Of a stretch of 64,000 nucleotides of DNA, positions 61,397 to 64,000 are shown one piece after another (position 1 is the first letter of the stretch; the number at the start of each line of letters is the position of its first letter). Under the pieces are notes generated by a model. It saw only the letters and a list, made by a program, of their open reading frames with translations. It had not been told where the DNA came from and did not search any database. The DNA comes from JALZVT01 sp039029135 (GTDB lineage: Bacteria > Pseudomonadota > Gammaproteobacteria > Pseudomonadales > Azotimanducaceae). Both the position numbers and the translations under genes were made by a program. Location of the stretch: positions 124,001 through 188,000 of the forward strand of contig JBCCGT010000001.1 of NCBI GenBank assembly GCA_039029135.1, read 5' to 3'.

Positions 61397-63112
61397 TCAG
61401 CCGCCGGCGCGGAGTCGGTCGGCGACCGCCTTGAGCTTGCCCCGCAGATCCGCCGACGAGGCTTTGCCGCCGTAGGTCCATTTGCCCGACAGCGCATCGA
61501 TGGGACCCATCAGCGACCGCAGGGCCTTTTGCTCGGACTCGAGCTTCATGCTCATGTTCCAGATGGTGCGTTTCAGACCCTTCACCCCGGCGCCCGCTTC
61601 CTTGCCTTTGCCCGCCTTCGCCTGGGCCTCGAAGCCCTGGATCTGCGCGATGAGCGCGTCGATGTCTTTCGCCGACTCTTTGCGTGCGATCGCCTTCGCG
61701 ATCTCGATCTGCTTGTCGAGAATGTCCCGGCCCTTCTTGACCCGCTTGTCGTGGGCCGCGAGCCGGGTGGGCCGCGCGGCGGCGCAGGCCTTCAGGTCGT
61801 TCACCGAGGCCACCAGCTCCGGCTTGATGCTCACGCCCTTCTTGCACTTGCTGCAGATCGCGTTCAGCGAGCCATAAAGCTTGCCCAGTATCAGCGACAT
61901 GATGACGCCGTTGGTGTTGCCCGTGGTCGCGGTGTTGAAACCCTTGTGATCTTCGTAGACGCCGGAATACCAGCCGCCCTTGGGATTGCGGGCGTCCCAG
62001 ATCCGCTCTTTCATCACCTTGCTGTAGGGCCGATCGGGAAACAGATAGGCCATCGACAGGGCGGCCTTGGTCGAGGTCGTCTTGAGCTCTTCGAAGTCCT
62101 CGCCCATGTCGTTGATCGCTGCCCAGGGCTCACCGTTCGAGAAGATCGTGTTGTAGACGAAGTAGGGCCGCCGATCCACGTTGTCCTCTGACACCGCCGT
62201 GACGATCTTGGTGCGCTGCCAGCGTTTCTCCTGCACTCGATAGATTTTCTCAAGGATGGGCTTGAGCTCGGCGTCGATACCGTTCTCCTTTGCGTCCATC
62301 GCGTAGGATTCCGCCACCACGTAGTTGTTTGCGCCGAGCGTCATCGCGTCGCGCTTGTCGACGTAGATGTCCATGCTCTCGACCTTCGCGGTCGTCGTGA
62401 ACTTGTTGTGGTAGGTTGCCGAGATGTCTTGGTTGAAGCCCATCATCCGGAACACCTTGCCCGCATACTGCTCGTAGCCGAGCCGCCCCTCCTGCAGTCT
62501 TATGGCCTTCGTTTTACCCTCGTTCCAGGCCATGCCATACATCTGTCCGGAACGAATCACCGGACAGTAGTTCCAGGTGGCAAGGACGCGTTCGGAGGCT
62601 TCTTTGTGCTGCGGGTGCAGGCACGACAGGATGTTGAACCAGGAAATCATGCGACCCAGGTCGAGCGCGGAGACGCCAATGCCCTTCTCTGAGGGGCGGT
62701 TAGCGTAGTTCACCATCATGCCGTTCTTGGTGTTGTAGACCTTGTTTGGCACGTCGCCGTTGAACAGCTGCAGGTGTTCGAGCGTCGTCAGGATCTGCGA
62801 AACCATCTCATCGAAGCGCTTCTTTTGGATGAAGCCGACCTCGTGAGCCGTCAGGATAGCCGCGAGCACGGACCCCGTATCCCACATGGTCGTCGACGGG
62901 TAGTTGTTCACCGCGTTGATCAGCCCGGTCTCCAGGTTGTGGTTGTTCTCCATGTACTTCCACGCGACACGCGCGATCTCCAGGTCCTCCTCGGTGAGCT
63001 TCGCCTTGCGCACGGGACAGCTACCGCCGGCCGCCATTGCGCTGGCTCCGGAAACGGTCAGGGCGATCGCGAGCGCAACGCGGGTAAGGTTTCGAAGTAC
63101 TACTCTCATCAT
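61397..63112 (-). CDS. Exported DUF3131-containing protein
   Basis: A 571-residue protein with a signal peptide cut near ASAMAAGG (residue about 28). The region about 40-440 matches DUF3131 (IARVAWKYMENNHNLETGLI, TTMWDTGSVLAAILTAHE and GWYSGVYEDHKGFNTATTGN), a glycan-associated family I know near polysaccharide genes. The last 130 residues are a lysine-rich helical tail. The substrate is unknown. It lies 18 bases after the stop of the upstream hydrolase on the same strand, so the pair is probably one operon. Confidence 0.87.
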   Translation of the reverse strand: MMRVVLRNLTRVALAIALTVSGASAMAAGGSCPVRKAKLTEEDLEIARVAWKYMENNHNLETGLINAVNNYPSTTMWDTGSVLAAILTAHEVGFIQKKRFDEMVSQILTTLEHLQLFNGDVPNKVYNTKNGMMVNYANRPSEKGIGVSALDLGRMISWFNILSCLHPQHKEASERVLATWNYCPVIRSGQMYGMAWNEGKTKAIRLQEGRLGYEQYAGKVFRMMGFNQDISATYHNKFTTTAKVESMDIYVDKRDAMTLGANNYVVAESYAMDAKENGIDAELKPILEKIYRVQEKRWQRTKIVTAVSEDNVDRRPYFVYNTIFSNGEPWAAINDMGEDFEELKTTSTKAALSMAYLFPDRPYSKVMKERIWDARNPKGGWYSGVYEDHKGFNTATTGNTNGVIMSLILGKLYGSLNAICSKCKKGVSIKPELVASVNDLKACAAARPTRLAAHDKRVKKGRDILDKQIEIAKAIARKESAKDIDALIAQIQGFEAQAKAGKGKEAGAGVKGLKRTIWNMSMKLESEQKALRSLMGPIDALSGKWTYGGKASSADLRGKLKAVADRLRAGG

Positions 63113-63130
63113 CGAAATGCCTTTATGGAA

Positions 63131-64000
63131 CTATCGAAAAACCAGGGGTGAAACGCTGCGCGAAAAGCTGAAACGGCTGTCGTCGTAGCGGCTGAAGAAT
63201 CCGTAGAGATAGGCGGGACCGTCGAAGCTCGTCATCACGTCGCCGTAGGCAGCGCCGAGGTCCACGCGCGCGCCCGGAACGGTGTTGCCGCCCCAGTCCT
63301 GCACGCAGCTGACGAACACGGGTTCCGCGCCCGCCTCGCCCCACGCCAGACATCGATGATCGGCCTGCAGCAGCAGCGGCGTCTCGAGCAGGGGCTGTGC
63401 CGTTCCCGCTCGGACGGCGGCAATCAGGCCGCCGTGACTCAGCCGACCGCCATCGCTCTTTGCGAAGGGATAGCGGGCATCGGTCTTGCTTTGCATTACC
63501 AGCAGCGGCAGACGCGGCATAGGCTCACAGTCGCGCTCCGACCAGGCGTAGCCGATCGTGGCCATGGCGCGAAAGCTGGCAGGCGCATCGCAGTAAAGTC
63601 CCTGAAGCAGATCGCCGCCCGCCGAAAATCCCACCGCGAAGCGGCGGGGCGCATCAAGGCCGAAGTGCGCCTCGATCTGATCGAGGAGTCGCTGCACGGC
63701 GAACAGCCGCTGCGCGCTCGCATCCGCGTCGGTTGCGATGTGCACGAACAGCATGCTGTACGTCAGCATCTGCGACTCGGCAGCGAGCATGGAGCTCGCC
63801 TGCTCGATGCTGACGTCGGCGGGGGTGACGAACAGCGCAAGTCCCATGTTCTGCACCAGCGCCGGATAGCTGGGGGCCACGACGCTAGCGGAGATGCCGT
63901 GCGAGCTCTGGAATGCGTTGAAGCGGTGCACCTTGCTAAGCGCACTGAACTGGGCGCTCTCGGGCGCAGCCTCGAGAGGCGGCGTCCAGCGGCTGGGCCC
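63131..64000 (-). CDS. Alpha/beta hydrolase, esterase-like (5' end missing)
   Basis: The frame stays open to the window edge, so the start is outside; a GTG at 63931 would be an internal option. At least 289 residues are present. The nucleophile elbow RRFAVGFSAGGDLLQG fits the PHB-depolymerase/CE1-like esterase group, and a conserved LLVMQSKTDARYPF supplies a late Asp. It is upstream of and probably co-transcribed with the DUF3131 gene, suggesting work on a polymer or glycan ester. Confidence 0.72.
   Translation of the reverse strand, partial: GPSRWTPPLEAAPESAQFSALSKVHRFNAFQSSHGISASVVAPSYPALVQNMGLALFVTPADVSIEQASSMLAAESQMLTYSMLFVHIATDADASAQRLFAVQRLLDQIEAHFGLDAPRRFAVGFSAGGDLLQGLYCDAPASFRAMATIGYAWSERDCEPMPRLPLLVMQSKTDARYPFAKSDGGRLSHGGLIAAVRAGTAQPLLETPLLLQADHRCLAWGEAGAEPVFVSCVQDWGGNTVPGARVDLGAAYGDVMTSFDGPAYLYGFFSRYDDSRFSFSRSVSPLVFR

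Noticed and set aside
61181..62191. 336-residue + strand frame over the esterase end and DUF3131 gene
   Set aside because: Crosses two real genes on either strand and has no family pattern.
1..64000. tRNA, rRNA, CRISPR or IS elements
   Set aside because: None was recognised by eye; no transposase, integrase or cloverleaf-like sequence stood out. A tRNA scan could still find one.

Overview
The window reads as high-GC proteobacterial chromosome, most likely from an uncultured or environmental gammaproteobacterium. The signs are a three-gene (pntA1/pntA2/pntB) transhydrogenase, a TRAP transporter, a TonB-dependent receptor, and many aerobic catabolic or xenobiotic-type enzymes: a Baeyer-Villiger-type monooxygenase, epoxide hydrolase, crotonases, amidohydrolases and sulfotransferases. 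Genes are dense, many overlap by ATGA, TTGA or GTGA junctions, and GTG and TTG starts are common. I saw no tRNA, rRNA, CRISPR array or insertion sequence. The taxonomic assignment is inference.

Layout. 1-2088 (-): pntA1, pntA2 and the 5' part of pntB. 2355-5373 (+): a TRAP transporter operon (binding protein, DctQ, DctM). 5468-13148: a clearly AT-richer block holding an orphan PurN-like formyltransferase, a membrane class III nucleotide cyclase, a PilZ-PilZ-FeeM-like acyltransferase fusion, a SAM methyltransferase, an RND/MMPL exporter on the opposite strand and a membrane histidine kinase. 13148-17317: a translationally coupled mevalonate operon (diphosphomevalonate decarboxylase, phosphomevalonate kinase, and HMG-CoA reductase fused to mevalonate kinase). 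17488-23664: secreted DUF4091 protein, secreted amidohydrolase, small repeat-tailed protein, PPK2. 23782-29925: amidase plus FAD oxidase, methyltransferase, a C15-like lipoprotein, a metallo-beta-lactamase-fold lipoprotein and a flavin protein. 30094-36834: lipocalin-like protein plus half-size GDT1, amidohydrolase, SulP permease plus sulfotransferase, ACC deaminase with a divergent Lrp-type regulator. 36890-46637: crotonases, epoxide hydrolase, M20 hydrolase, ChaC-like cyclotransferase, two MFS carriers, an RNase-Z-like hydrolase, a nitroreductase. 46760-49207: an 815-residue multidomain signalling/conflict-type protein. 49518-64000: NTF2-like protein, exported phosphatase, TPR-sulfotransferase, TonB receptor, serine hydrolase, monooxygenase, ClpP paralogue, esterases and a DUF3131 protein.

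The two most unusual pieces are these. (i) The AT-rich block plus mevalonate operon has the parts list of a self-contained chemical-signalling module: an acyltransferase of the FeeM/AHL-synthase fold under PilZ control, formyl and methyl tailoring enzymes, an exporter, a sensor kinase, a cyclase and an isoprenoid precursor supply. (ii) The protein at 46760-49207 joins a deoxyribosyltransferase/TIR-like domain, a MAP3K-type TRAFs-binding (DUF4071-like) region, a SLOG-like Rossmann domain and an FHA domain. Both functional readings are inferences from domain content and need profile searches and experiments.
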